This document shows positions 25,797 to 35,063 of a stretch of 64,000 bases of DNA, piece by piece (the stretch's first letter is position 1; each line of letters opens with the position of its first letter). Source of the stretch: Bacillota bacterium (GTDB taxonomy: Bacteria; Bacillota; Sulfobacillia; Sulfobacillales; Sulfobacillaceae); assembly GCA_026627065.1 (NCBI GenBank), contig JAPNUO010000012.1, positions 1-64,000 on the forward strand, given 5' to 3'. Both the position numbers and the translations under genes were made by a program. The notes under the pieces are model-generated. The model did no database searches and was not told where the DNA came from. It was given only the letters and a program-made list of their open reading frames with translations.

Positions 25797-26855
25797 TTAG
25801 GACCGCCGCCTTAAAAAGGCCGGGATATCGAGATCATCATGGGAAAACGGCTTCATTTCGACTTCCTCGCGCGGCATTTCAAAGTCCGCCCGCCGTGACC
25901 GCTCACCGGTAAACCCGGTGGCAATGACCGTGACCCGCACCTCATCGCGAAGACTTTCGTCGATGACAGCGCCAAAAATAATATTGGCTTCGGGATCCGC
26001 GGCTTGAATGACAATTTCTGCCGCCTCGTTGACTTCGAAGAGGGCCAGGTCCGAACCCCCGGTAATATTCAGCAAAACTCCGCGAGCACCATCAATGCTG
26101 GTCTCCAAAAGCGGGCTCGAGATGGCCGCCTTGGCCGCCGCCGCCGCGCGATTCTCCCCTTGGCTGATGCCCACCCCCATGAGGGCCGATCCCATTTCCG
26201 ACATGATCGTTTTGACGTCGGCAAAATCGAGGTTAATCAACCCGGGCACTGCAATCAGGTCGGAGATGCCTTGGACCCCCTGGCGCAGCACATCGTCCGC
26301 GATGCGGAAGGCTTCCACAATGGACGTCTTCTTTTCGACGACTTGCAACAAGCGATCATTGGGAATGGTAATCAAGGTATCGACCTTCGCCTTCAGATTG
26401 GCGGTCCCCTTTTCCGCAAAGCTCTGACGTCGGCGTCCTTCGAAGGTAAAGGGTTTTGTCACCACGCCGACGGCCAGGGCGCCGACTTCCTTGGCCACTT
26501 CAGCCACCACCGGTGCCGCTCCCGTGCCGGTGCCGCCGCCCATGCCGGCGGTGATAAACACCATGTCGGCGCCTTTGAGCGCATCGGCCACAAGTTCCCG
26601 GCTTTCCTCTGCCGCTTTCTGCCCAATTTCCGGATTGGCCCCGGCTCCCAGACCTTTGGTCAGCTTCGCCCCCACCTGGAGCCGCGTGGGTGCCATCGAC
26701 AGCGCTAAAGCCTGGGCATCGGTGTTGACGGCAATAAATTCCACCCCTTTTAATCCCGCCTGAATCATGCGATTGACAGCGTTGGTCCCGCCGCCCCCAA
26801 CGCCCACCACCTTAATCACTGCAAAATTTTCCGCCGCTTGATCAAAATCTAACAT
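25797..26855 (-). CDS. ftsZ: Cell-division protein FtsZ
   Basis: A 352-residue tubulin-like GTPase that forms the division ring. The glycine-rich signature [10 protein letters not shown] is at residues 106-115, with [13 protein letters not shown] near the N-terminus and the T7-loop region [13 protein letters not shown]. The conserved C-terminal peptide that binds FtsA and SepF reads [21 protein letters not shown] lies before the ATG. It follows ftsA after a 40-bp gap and is closed by a strong terminator. Confidence 0.98.
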   Translation of the reverse strand: MLDFDQAAENFAVIKVVGVGGGGTNAVNRMIQAGLKGVEFIAVNTDAQALALSMAPTRLQVGAKLTKGLGAGANPEIGQKAAEESRELVADALKGADMVFITAGMGGGTGTGAAPVVAEVAKEVGALAVGVVTKPFTFEGRRRQSFAEKGTANLKAKVDTLITIPNDRLLQVVEKKTSIVEAFRIADDVLRQGVQGISDLIAVPGLINLDFADVKTIMSEMGSALMGVGISQGENRAAAAAKAAISSPLLETSIDGARGVLLNITGGSDLALFEVNEAAEIVIQAADPEANIIFGAVIDESLRDEVRVTVIATGFTGERSRRADFEMPREEVEMKPFSHDDLDIPAFLRRRS

Positions 26856-26895
26856 GCCTGTTCCTCCCTATTCGCGGGTCCTCAACAACTACGGG

Positions 26896-28092
26896 TCAAT
26901 TCCATAAATTTAACCAAAATTGTATAAGCTGCCTCAACCACGATTCGCGCGGGGCCTCCGCGCCGGCTTGCCGTCCATTGCGGGCCACGCCGACCACCAC
27001 GGCATAGCCAGGGCTGCGCGACAAGTCGGATAATCCTCCGAGCCCCCCTGGAACCCCTAGCCGCACCGGCCAGCCCCAACGCTGCTCCAAATATGACGGG
27101 AGCCCTTTCAGCAGCGACCCGCCGCCCGTCATCACGACGCCGGCGCCGGGAGCCTTCGGCCACTCCAGGCGGGCCAAATGCTGCTCGACAAACTGGGTCC
27201 ACTCCTCTACGCGAGCCGCCACAATCTCCTCCAACTCTTTGACCGGAATCACCTTGACCGATTGGCCGCTCACCGCTCTCACCTCGACCGTGCCTTCTCG
27301 TTCGGCCCCTACCGCCGCGTATTCGAGTTTGAGCCGCTCTGCCTGGGTGGATACCACCCCGAGCCCAACGCTCAGATCCGAGGTGATGGATTCCCCCCCT
27401 AATGGCACAATCCCGAGGTACTCGAGCTGACCTCCGCGATATAGGGTGATGCCCGTCGTCCCGCCGCCAATGTCCAAATGAACGACGCCGACCTTCTTTT
27501 CTTCCAACGACAGCACGCCGTCAGCCGAAGCCCGAGGAGCCGGCACCCACACGACCGGGGTGACGCCAGCCATGGTCAGGACCCGGCGCAAATTGCGCAG
27601 GACGGTCGTCAACCCGCTCACCACCCAGACGTCCATTTCCAGTTCGCGGGCGATCATTCCCACCGGGTCGGACACGCCCCGGAACCCGTCCACGGCAAGC
27701 CCGTGAGGCAATACCTCCACCACTTCTCGATCGGGGTCCTGGCGACTCTGCGCCGCCCGCCTCATCACTTGGGCCAGATCTTCTTGGCGTACCGTTCCAG
27801 TTTTGAGCGACATCCGGGCTTGTCCCGCCGTCATTGCCAAGTGATCCCCGTTGACGGCCACGGCAGCATGGCTCAAATCAGTCCCTGCCATGCTATTCGC
27901 CCGATTGACGGCATCGCGAATGGCCAACGCAACACGTTCCATTTCAAAGACCAGGCCTCGCCGCATTCCTACCACGGGAGTGGCAGCAATGCCCAGCACC
28001 GTAAGGTCCCCGTCCGTGCGCACTTCGCCCACTAAGGCAGAGACTTTGGTCGTTCCCACGTCTACCGCCAGAATCAGCGGACGTTTGGCCAT
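26896..28092 (-). CDS. ftsA: Cell-division protein FtsA
   Basis: A 398-residue actin-like ATPase that tethers FtsZ to the membrane. The ATP-binding phosphate loop is AVDVGTTKVSALVGEV near the start, the second is HLDIGGGTTGITLYRGG, and the adenosine region is VVMTGGGSLLKGLPSYLE. The C-terminal tail is Trp-rich and amphipathic (SWLRQLIQFWLNLW), the membrane-targeting helix. The ATG at 28092 follows GGAGGT; an earlier reading adds seven basic residues without family match. It is followed by ftsZ. The usual neighbour ftsQ/divIB is absent from the 180-bp gap to murA. Confidence 0.96.
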   Translation of the reverse strand: MAKRPLILAVDVGTTKVSALVGEVRTDGDLTVLGIAATPVVGMRRGLVFEMERVALAIRDAVNRANSMAGTDLSHAAVAVNGDHLAMTAGQARMSLKTGTVRQEDLAQVMRRAAQSRQDPDREVVEVLPHGLAVDGFRGVSDPVGMIARELEMDVWVVSGLTTVLRNLRRVLTMAGVTPVVWVPAPRASADGVLSLEEKKVGVVHLDIGGGTTGITLYRGGQLEYLGIVPLGGESITSDLSVGLGVVSTQAERLKLEYAAVGAEREGTVEVRAVSGQSVKVIPVKELEEIVAARVEEWTQFVEQHLARLEWPKAPGAGVVMTGGGSLLKGLPSYLEQRWGWPVRLGVPGGLGGLSDLSRSPGYAVVVGVARNGRQAGAEAPRESWLRQLIQFWLNLWN

Positions 28093-28262
28093 TCGGCACC
28101 TCCTCTCGCGCACATGACGTTATGCATGAACTTCTCTTCGAAAGCGATTTTTCCTGCCTCAGGCGGCACGAAGATTCCAATTTTGACCTCGCGCCAAGGC
28201 GCGCCCGATCTCCTGGCCCCGCCCTGCCTCGCGCGCTCCGCTCGTCGTGTACGATCTGATTT

Positions 28263-28292
28263 AGTATAAAGCCTAGCGGCTCTCGATGTCTG
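28263..28292 (-). promoter_or_regulatory. Possible ftsA-ftsZ promoter
   Basis: CAGACA (28292-28287) and TATACT (28268-28263) with 18-bp spacing lie across the murA stop, about 170 bp before ftsA. A separate ftsAZ promoter is common in dcw clusters, but this -35 is only 4/6. Confidence 0.35.
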
Positions 28293-29529
28293 CTCCTAAG
28301 GCTCTTAATCGCCCATCCAAATCTTCATAGCCCCGCTCAATGACCTCCCGATCTTTGATGACGGTCTCCCCGTCGCACATCAGGCCGGCAATGACCAGCG
28401 CCGCCCCCGCCCGCAAGTCCAGCGCCCGCACTTCGGCGGCGTGCAGCGGCCGCCCGCCGTAAATCAGAGCCACTCGCTGATCCGCCACAATTTGCGCCCC
28501 CATCCGGCGCAATTCGCGAGCATGGCCCAGCCGGTTTTCAAACACTCGTTCGGAGATAATATGAACACCGGGCACCTTAAGCAAAAAGGCCATGAACTGC
28601 GCTTGCATGTCAGTGGCAAAACCCGGGTAGGGGCCCGTATGCAACGAAACCGGCGTTGTCCGGTAGCACTCAGGCGCCCACACCTCCACGCGGTCGCCGT
28701 CGCCTGCGCGAATTTCCACCCCGAGTTCGCCGAGTCGCCCGGTCAAGCCGGGCAAATGCTCCACAATACAGTTTTCCAGGGTGAGATGGCCCCCCGTGGC
28801 CGCCGCCGCCAGGATGAAGGTGGCGGCTTCGATGCGATCGGGGATGATGGTGTGCGTGGCTCCCTGAAGCGTCTCCTGGCCAATGACGCGAATATCCGGT
28901 GTCCCCGCGCCGCGCACCGTCGCTCCCATCTTTTCGAGAAACTGGGCAAGGTCGACGATTTCCGGCTCCATGGCCGCATTGCGAATGCGCGTTTCCCCAG
29001 GAATGCGGGCTGCAGCCATCATGAGGTTCTCCGTGGCACCCACCGATGGATAACTCAGGTGAATCGTCGCCGGCGCCAGCCGCTCGGCATCCAAGCGAGT
29101 TCCTTGCTCCGTCTCCGACACGCGGGCGCCGAGTTGCTGAAAGCCATAGATGTGAATGTCAATCGGACGATCGCCTATGGAACACCCCCCCGGCTGCATT
29201 GCGACGGCATGGCCCAGCCGCGCCAGCAAGGGTCCCACCACAAAAATGGAGGCGCGCATTTTCAGCATAAGTTCCTGCGGAATCACATACGAATCAATAC
29301 GACGTGGATCAATGATCAGCGCTGGGCCATCCCACGCCACGGTAGCTCCAAGGGCTCGCAAAACGTCAATCATGACGTCGACATCGCGCAGCCTGGGCAC
29401 GCCGAGGAGCGTCACGGGACTTGCCGCAAGCACCGACGCGGCCATAATCGGCAGGGCGGCGTTTTTGGCTCCGTGGACTTTTAGGACTCCCTCAAGCCGG
29501 CGCCCTCCTCGCACCACAAATTCTCCCAT
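28273..29529 (-). CDS. murA: UDP-N-acetylglucosamine 1-carboxyvinyltransferase MurA
   Basis: A 418-residue enzyme that transfers enolpyruvate from PEP to UDP-GlcNAc, the first committed step of peptidoglycan synthesis. GAKNAALPIMAASVL (residues 20-34) holds the substrate-binding Lys-Asn. C116 in the loop PGGCSIGDRPID is the PEP-reactive cysteine that fosfomycin targets. AQFMAF and the final EVIERGYEDLDGRLRALGA are also conserved. The ATG lies 49 bp inside murB, so the two are translationally linked. Placement beside murB is unusual against Bacillus, where murAA lies elsewhere. Confidence 0.97.
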   Translation of the reverse strand: MGEFVVRGGRRLEGVLKVHGAKNAALPIMAASVLAASPVTLLGVPRLRDVDVMIDVLRALGATVAWDGPALIIDPRRIDSYVIPQELMLKMRASIFVVGPLLARLGHAVAMQPGGCSIGDRPIDIHIYGFQQLGARVSETEQGTRLDAERLAPATIHLSYPSVGATENLMMAAARIPGETRIRNAAMEPEIVDLAQFLEKMGATVRGAGTPDIRVIGQETLQGATHTIIPDRIEAATFILAAAATGGHLTLENCIVEHLPGLTGRLGELGVEIRAGDGDRVEVWAPECYRTTPVSLHTGPYPGFATDMQAQFMAFLLKVPGVHIISERVFENRLGHARELRRMGAQIVADQRVALIYGGRPLHAAEVRALDLRAGAALVIAGLMCDGETVIKDREVIERGYEDLDGRLRALGADIESR

Positions 29530-30458
29530 GTTGCTTCGGCTCCTCCTTCTCCAGGTCCAATCCACCGCACTTCCGGTTTCAGAACAATGCCCGTCGCCCC
29601 GTACACCGCGCGGCGCACGCGCCGCATTAATGTGAGCACATCTTTGGCGGTGGCGTTGCCCCGGTTGACGATGAAGTTTGCGTGCAGCGTCGAGACCTCC
29701 GCATCGCCTTCCCGCCAACCTTTGGCGCCGACCGCTTCAATCAACCGGCCGGCATACTCGGGAAGAGGATTTTTAAAGATGCTCCCGGCATTGGGCTCTC
29801 CGACCGGCTGCGTCTTTTTGCGATACTCCATGTTGTGCTGCATCGCCTCGCGAATCGCGTCAGGATCCCCCGGCCTCAACTTTAACACCGCTTCCAGCGC
29901 GATCCAGGGATAATGCATAAAGCGACTTTGGCGATATTCAAACTGGGCTTCGCCTCCTGAAATGGTCCGCACCCCCGCTTTGGCATCCCACACCAGCACG
30001 CTCTCGACGACCTCCACCATGGCACTGCCATGGGCCCCCGCATTCATGACCAAGGCTCCGCCCAGCGTGCCGGGAATACTAATAGCAAATTCTAATCCGG
30101 TCAGCTGCGCCTTGGCAGCCAGATGGCAGAGTTTGGTCAGCAGGACCCCGGACCCTGCGCGAATCCGCGGAGGCACCACCTCCACTTGTTTCAACCCGCG
30201 CGCGGTGGAGATCACAACGGCGTCCACCCCCCGATCGGAGACGAGAATATTCGTGCCCTGGCCAATGATGAAATAAGGAAGACCTTCATCACGCACCCAG
30301 TCAAGGACAGTCAGCACGCCATCCAACGTTTCCGGCTCCACAAACACCGACGCCGGCCCTCCGATGCGAAAAGAGGTATGGCGCTTCAAGGGCTCGTCAA
30401 CGCGGACCGCGCCGACGGCCATGGCGGTCAACTGTTGAGCCACCTCCTCTTTGTTCAT
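29481..30458 (-). CDS. murB: UDP-N-acetylenolpyruvoylglucosamine reductase MurB
   Basis: A 325-residue FAD enzyme that reduces the enolpyruvyl product of MurA with NADPH to UDP-MurNAc. Family motifs are TSFRIGGPASVFVEP near the N-terminus, GQGTNILVSDRG, IPGTLGGALVMNAGAHG, FEYRQSRF and the NAGSIFKNP segment with the proton-donor serine. It is of the type II (Gram-positive) form. The ATG at 30458 overlaps the murG stop (ATGA) and is preferred over a TTG two codons upstream. Confidence 0.96.
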   Translation of the reverse strand: MNKEEVAQQLTAMAVGAVRVDEPLKRHTSFRIGGPASVFVEPETLDGVLTVLDWVRDEGLPYFIIGQGTNILVSDRGVDAVVISTARGLKQVEVVPPRIRAGSGVLLTKLCHLAAKAQLTGLEFAISIPGTLGGALVMNAGAHGSAMVEVVESVLVWDAKAGVRTISGGEAQFEYRQSRFMHYPWIALEAVLKLRPGDPDAIREAMQHNMEYRKKTQPVGEPNAGSIFKNPLPEYAGRLIEAVGAKGWREGDAEVSTLHANFIVNRGNATAKDVLTLMRRVRRAVYGATGIVLKPEVRWIGPGEGGAEATWENLWCEEGAGLRES

Positions 30459-31579
30459 CGCCAACTCCGCCTCCGCTCTTCCGCTGCTCGCCGCACTGTC
30501 TCGACAATGCGATCCAGCGCGGTCGCGTCAAATAGGGCATGCATGGCTTCGGCCATCCGTTCTAACCGCATGTCATCTCGCAGCAAGGCGAGAACCTCTT
30601 CCGGATGAGCCAGCGCTTCCGCTTCCGTCATGACCACCGCCGCGCCCCGGCGCTCTACGGCGCGAGCATTTTTGGTCTGATGGTCTTCGCTGACGTGGGG
30701 GCTGGGAATCAGCACCGCCGGCAATCCAAACGCGGCGCAATCTGTCAACGTCATCGCCCCGGCCCGCCCCACATATAAATCGCTCGCCTGATACATTTGC
30801 TGAATCTGGTAAAAGTAGGGCTCGACGCGGATGCGCGCCGCGTCCCAGCCGTCAGGCAGCAAGCGCTGGAGCTCTGCTATCACCGCTTGATAGTAGCGCG
30901 GTCCGGTGGCCCACAACACCCCGATGCGCCCATCGTCTTGGCACGCCCGAAGAATCCGGCTCATTAATGCGTTAATCGCCTCCGCCCCTTGACTGCCGCC
31001 AGTCGCCATGACCACTCGTAAGTGTTCATCGAGCCCGAGAGCATGCCGGGCGGTGGATCGCGACACAATCGTCGGCGGGACCTTGATGGGGTTCCCCGCG
31101 ATGATGACGTGAGTCCCACGGGGAAAACGCGCGCGCGCCTCGTCATAGGGGACGAAGACAGCATAGGCTCGCTTGGCCAGTTCTCGGTTGGTAAAACCGG
31201 GCCAGGCGTTTTGCTCTTGAATGACCAGCGGCACCTTCAACCAACTGGCCGCCAGGCCCACGGGTCCCGAGACGTAGCCACCGGTGCCCACCACCACATC
31301 CGGGCGAAACTCACGCAAGATCCCCAACGCCTCCCCAAGCCCTTTGGCAGCGCTGACCGCGCCGGCGACCTTGCCTTTGACCCCACGTACCAGAAGACCC
31401 CGGGCGTGAATGGTGCGAAACGGCACCCCAGCGCGCGGAACCAACTCGCGCTCTAAACCATGCTGGGTGCCGATGTATAACAGCTCCACCCTTGGCTGCC
31501 ACGCTTTCAGCCCTTCGGCGATGGCCAAGGCCGGATAAATGTGTCCTCCGCTCCCGCCTCCGCTCAACACAACCCGCAT
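30455..31579 (-). CDS. murG: UDP-GlcNAc:lipid I transferase MurG
   Basis: A 374-residue GT-B glycosyltransferase that adds GlcNAc to lipid I at the inner membrane face, giving lipid II. The N-terminal GGGSGGHIYPALAIAEGL loop, the middle GTGGYVSGPVGLAA loop and the C-terminal YVGRAGAMTLTDCAAFGLPA with PSPHVSEDHQTKNA are typical. The ATG at 31579 follows AAGGTGA; an ATG seven codons upstream lacks a ribosome site. The stop overlaps murB. It follows ftsW after 72 bp. Confidence 0.96.
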   Translation of the reverse strand: MRVVLSGGGSGGHIYPALAIAEGLKAWQPRVELLYIGTQHGLERELVPRAGVPFRTIHARGLLVRGVKGKVAGAVSAAKGLGEALGILREFRPDVVVGTGGYVSGPVGLAASWLKVPLVIQEQNAWPGFTNRELAKRAYAVFVPYDEARARFPRGTHVIIAGNPIKVPPTIVSRSTARHALGLDEHLRVVMATGGSQGAEAINALMSRILRACQDDGRIGVLWATGPRYYQAVIAELQRLLPDGWDAARIRVEPYFYQIQQMYQASDLYVGRAGAMTLTDCAAFGLPAVLIPSPHVSEDHQTKNARAVERRGAAVVMTEAEALAHPEEVLALLRDDMRLERMAEAMHALFDATALDRIVETVRRAAEERRRSWR

Positions 31580-31651
31580 CCGTCTCACCTTCGTGACCAT
31601 GCTTCCCGCGGCGTCCAGCGCACCGACGCAATCCCTACCATATGCTGCACC

Positions 31652-32782
31652 TCACTTGGTGTGCCTTGAAATATTGAGCAAGACGCCCACGCCGGCCAAA
31701 CTTAGGACAAGAGACGATCCGCCGTAGCTGATAAACGGCAAGGTGATCCCCGTCACCGGCAAGGTTGCCGTGACCACCCCCATATTAATCGCCGCCTGCA
31801 GCGCAATCATGGTGGTAAAACCCGTCGCCAGCAAACTGGAAAACAGATCCGGCGCCCGCATAGCAATGCGGTATCCACGCCACGCCACGATGAGGAATAA
31901 GACCACCACGGTCAGCGTGCCAATCAGCCCCAGTTCTTCGCCTAACACTGCGAAGATGAAGTCGGTAAACGACTCCGGCAAAAATCCCAAAGCTTGCCGC
32001 GTATAGCCCAGCCCCAATCCCAGGATGCCCCCGGACCCAAGCGCCAAGAGCGCTTGGATAGTGTGGAACCCCTCCCCCAAAGGATGTTTCCAGGGATCGG
32101 TAAAGGCGACAATGCGTTGCAATCGGTAGGGTTCTAATGCAATGGCGGCCCCAAGGACAGGCAAGCCAGAGCCCACCAGCACGCCCAGGTGCCGTTTTTT
32201 GGCGCCCGCCACAAACAGCATGACAAAGAAAGTGCCAGCAATCACCATGGTGGTGCCTAGGTCAGGCTCGGCCAGCACCAACGCGAGCACGACCAGGGCC
32301 AGCGCCAAATGGGGCACGATCCCGCGCCAAAAATCGCCAAGCGCTTCCTGGTGCAGGGTGAATAGGCGCGCGAACAAAAAAATCATGCCGATCTTGGCAA
32401 GTTCCGACGGCTGAATCTGCAACGGGCCAGCTCCCAACCAACGGCGCGATCCATTGATTTCAATGCCAATGTGCGGGATAAGTACCGCCACCAATAATAT
32501 CACGGACACCCCAAAGACAGGCAGTGCCCATTTTTGGTAGTGCCAATAGTCGTAACGGGCAGCCACGGCCAGCACCACCATCCCTAAGATGCCCCAGAGC
32601 ACCTGGCGCTCAAGGTAATAGTAGGGGTTTCCCACCGTTTGGTACGCGGTGGCCGCGCTCGCCGAAAAGACGACCACGGTGCCAATCGCCAAGAGGCCGA
32701 GCACACTAAAAAGTAAGAGATAGTCCATCGACCGCCGTTGCTCGCGGGTGGTAGTGACCCGCTTTGAGGGATCTAGAGCCAT
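31652..32782 (-). CDS. ftsW: Septal peptidoglycan polymerase FtsW (SEDS family)
   Basis: A 376-residue SEDS protein with about ten membrane helices, a glycosyltransferase that works with a class B PBP at the septum. Motifs include KHPLGEGFHTIQALLALGSGG, GEELGLIGTL, and the C-terminal TGITLPFISYGGSSLVLSLAGVG typical of FtsW/SpoVE/RodA. In this cluster it could be either the division FtsW or the spore-specific SpoVE; sequence alone does not decide. The ATG overlaps the last 10 bp of mraY, where murD is normally found. Confidence 0.94.
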   Translation of the reverse strand: MALDPSKRVTTTREQRRSMDYLLLFSVLGLLAIGTVVVFSASAATAYQTVGNPYYYLERQVLWGILGMVVLAVAARYDYWHYQKWALPVFGVSVILLVAVLIPHIGIEINGSRRWLGAGPLQIQPSELAKIGMIFLFARLFTLHQEALGDFWRGIVPHLALALVVLALVLAEPDLGTTMVIAGTFFVMLFVAGAKKRHLGVLVGSGLPVLGAAIALEPYRLQRIVAFTDPWKHPLGEGFHTIQALLALGSGGILGLGLGYTRQALGFLPESFTDFIFAVLGEELGLIGTLTVVVLFLIVAWRGYRIAMRAPDLFSSLLATGFTTMIALQAAINMGVVTATLPVTGITLPFISYGGSSLVLSLAGVGVLLNISRHTK

Positions 32783-33708
32783 GCAATCACCGCCCCTACC
32801 ATCGACACCAACCAAAACACCGTCACCACCTGCTCTTCCGACCACCCGCTCAACTCAAAATGGTGGTGGAGCGGGCTCATCCGCAGCACCCGACGGCCTG
32901 TCAGGCGAAAGCTGACCACTTGCACAATCACGGAAAGCGTCTCAATAACGAATAAGATACCCACAATGGGCAGGAGCAGGGGCGCCCCCGTGATCACCGC
33001 CAGGCCGGCCAATCCGGCGCCCAATGCCAGTGCTCCCGTATCCCCCATAAACACCTTGGCCGGGTGCAAGTTGACGCGCAAAAATCCGATCAGCCCCCCC
33101 ACCATCGTGAGGGCCACCACCGTCGCCGCCGTATCCCGCAGTTTCACGCCCAAGAGGGCGAAAAAGCCAAAAGAGATAGCCGACGCCCCCGCCGCTAACC
33201 CGTCCAGCCCGTCGGTAATGTTCACCGCATTCGCCGCCCCTAAGATAGCGAGCACTGCAATGGGTCCGTACCAGGGGCCAAGCGCCCAGGTCCCCCAGTG
33301 AAAGGGCAACGGATACCCATGAGGCACCCACGGAGAGACATACCAGGCAAAGGCAACCGCCAGCACGATTTGGCCCAGGAGCTTTTCCCGCGCCTTCAGC
33401 CCTAACGGACGTTTAAATGCCACTTTGAGCAGATCATCCGTCAGCCCTAGCAACCCGTAACCCCAGGTTAGGCCGACCAGCGCCCAAGCGCGCCTGCTGG
33501 CGCCATCAAGCAAGGCGACGGCCAAGGGCAACGCCGCTAAAAACATCACGCCGCCCATGGTCGGGGTTCCTTGTTTCTTAAGATGCGCCTCGGGCCCCTG
33601 CTCGCGCACCTGTTGTCCAAACTTCAAACGCCGCAACAGAGGAATGACGATAGGGCTCAAGGCGAGGGAGACGGCTAGCCCAATCACGCCCGCCAACGCT
33701 GTGGTCAT
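32773..33708 (-). CDS. mraY: Phospho-MurNAc-pentapeptide transferase MraY
   Basis: A 311-residue integral membrane enzyme that joins phospho-MurNAc-pentapeptide to undecaprenyl phosphate, making lipid I. Family motifs include KKQGTPTMGGVMFL near residues 44-57, ANAVNITDGLDGLAAGASAI with the catalytic DGLDGL, LRVNLHPAKVFMGDTGALALG and SPLHHHFELSGWSEEQVV near the C-terminus. About ten helices are seen. The start overlaps the murF stop by 4 bp and the end overlaps ftsW by 10 bp. Confidence 0.97.
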   Translation of the reverse strand: MTTALAGVIGLAVSLALSPIVIPLLRRLKFGQQVREQGPEAHLKKQGTPTMGGVMFLAALPLAVALLDGASRRAWALVGLTWGYGLLGLTDDLLKVAFKRPLGLKAREKLLGQIVLAVAFAWYVSPWVPHGYPLPFHWGTWALGPWYGPIAVLAILGAANAVNITDGLDGLAAGASAISFGFFALLGVKLRDTAATVVALTMVGGLIGFLRVNLHPAKVFMGDTGALALGAGLAGLAVITGAPLLLPIVGILFVIETLSVIVQVVSFRLTGRRVLRMSPLHHHFELSGWSEEQVVTVFWLVSMVGAVIAWL

Positions 33709-35063
33709 GGCGCCACTCCTTCCCGAAGGCGCTCAGCAAGCCATTCAAAATGCATCCCCCGCGAAGCCTTCAGCAAGATGGCGTCGCCTGGCTTGACCGC
33801 GTCTTGAAGCCATTGCCAGGCCTCCTCGCGCCGCTCAACCCAGGCGGTGTTCACTCCCGAGGCCTGAGCCGCTTCAAAAATCCACCGCGCCCGCGGCCCG
33901 ACTGCCAGCACCAAGTCGGCACGCCCCCGGCAATACGCTCCAACTTCTTGGTGACCGGCCACCTCTTCCGAACCCAGTTCCAACATATCGCCCAGCACGG
34001 CCAACCGACGTCCCCGGCGAGAAGCCAGCACATCCAAAGCCGCCTTGGTGGAGAGCGGACTGGCGTTATACACATCTTCCAAGATGGTGATCCCACCGCG
34101 CTGGTAAATTTGAATTCGCGAACGCTGGCCGGAAATGCGCTCAAGGCCCCGGGCGGCCTCCTCCAGGTCCACGCCCAGCCATTCCCCCGCCAAAAGCGCT
34201 GCCGCCACATTCTCCGCATGGTGCACCCCCACCCAGGGGAGCCGCACCTTGACCATACGGCCATGCACCTCCACCTGAATCATCGTGGCGGACTCTTCCA
34301 CGAACGCGTCGATTACCCGCGCGTCCGGCGCAAAAGCGCGCCCAAACCACCACACCGTTTTGGCGCACCGTTCGCCGAGCTCGCGCACCCAGGGATTGTC
34401 TCCATTCAGGATGGCGACGCCGTCGGGCTTCAGTCCTTCCAAGATTTCCCCTTTGGCTTGCTGAATGGCTTGCATGCTTCCCAGTCGTTCGAGATGGCTC
34501 GGTCCAATGGTCGAAATCACGGCCACCGACGGCGGGGCAATGGTGGTCATGCGACGAATTTCGCCCGGCCCGCTCATCCCCATCTCGGCTACAAAATGGG
34601 TGACGCCCGCCTCCCCGGCAAAGAAAGACAACGGCAGGCCAATCGCAGTGTTGTAATTGCCCAGGGACGCCGTCGTGGCATAGCGCTGGCGCAGCACCTG
34701 GGTGATCAATTCCTTGACGCTGGTCTTGCCCACACTCCCGGTCACGCCCACGACCGTCACCCCATGCGCCTCCAGGTACCGGCGGAGGAGCCTTCCCATG
34801 GCTGCCAACGGGGAATCCACGCGAATTTGGGGGCCGCGCCAGTCCCAAAAATTACGGCGCACCAAGGCGACGCCCCCTGCGCGCCACACAGCTTCGACAA
34901 AGGCGTGCCCATCCGTGCGGGTGCCGGGCAACGCCACAAACAGCGTATCGCGCGCCACTTGGCGGCTGTCAATGGTCAGGCCGGCCACGCTGCGCTCCAG
35001 GGAACAGTGGTACGCCACACCTTCCGTCCATTCCTGAACCGTGGCGAACGTCAAAGGGATCAT
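33705..35063 (-). CDS. murF: UDP-MurNAc-tripeptide:D-Ala-D-Ala ligase MurF
   Basis: A 452-residue Mur ligase that adds D-Ala-D-Ala to the tripeptide precursor. GVTGSVGKTSVKELITQVL is the ATP P-loop, NYNTAIGLPLSFFA and FVAEMGMSGPGEIRRMT are the MurF-specific signatures, and EDVYNASPLSTKAALDVL and LAVLGDMLELG mark the central domain. The start overlaps the murE stop (ATGA). A long open frame on the opposite strand is a codon-usage shadow. Confidence 0.97.
   Translation of the reverse strand: MIPLTFATVQEWTEGVAYHCSLERSVAGLTIDSRQVARDTLFVALPGTRTDGHAFVEAVWRAGGVALVRRNFWDWRGPQIRVDSPLAAMGRLLRRYLEAHGVTVVGVTGSVGKTSVKELITQVLRQRYATTASLGNYNTAIGLPLSFFAGEAGVTHFVAEMGMSGPGEIRRMTTIAPPSVAVISTIGPSHLERLGSMQAIQQAKGEILEGLKPDGVAILNGDNPWVRELGERCAKTVWWFGRAFAPDARVIDAFVEESATMIQVEVHGRMVKVRLPWVGVHHAENVAAALLAGEWLGVDLEEAARGLERISGQRSRIQIYQRGGITILEDVYNASPLSTKAALDVLASRRGRRLAVLGDMLELGSEEVAGHQEVGAYCRGRADLVLAVGPRARWIFEAAQASGVNTAWVERREEAWQWLQDAVKPGDAILLKASRGMHFEWLAERLREGVAP

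Noticed and set aside
28441..29484. A 347-codon plus-strand open frame
   Set aside because: It is antisense to murA, which is fully supported by conserved motifs.
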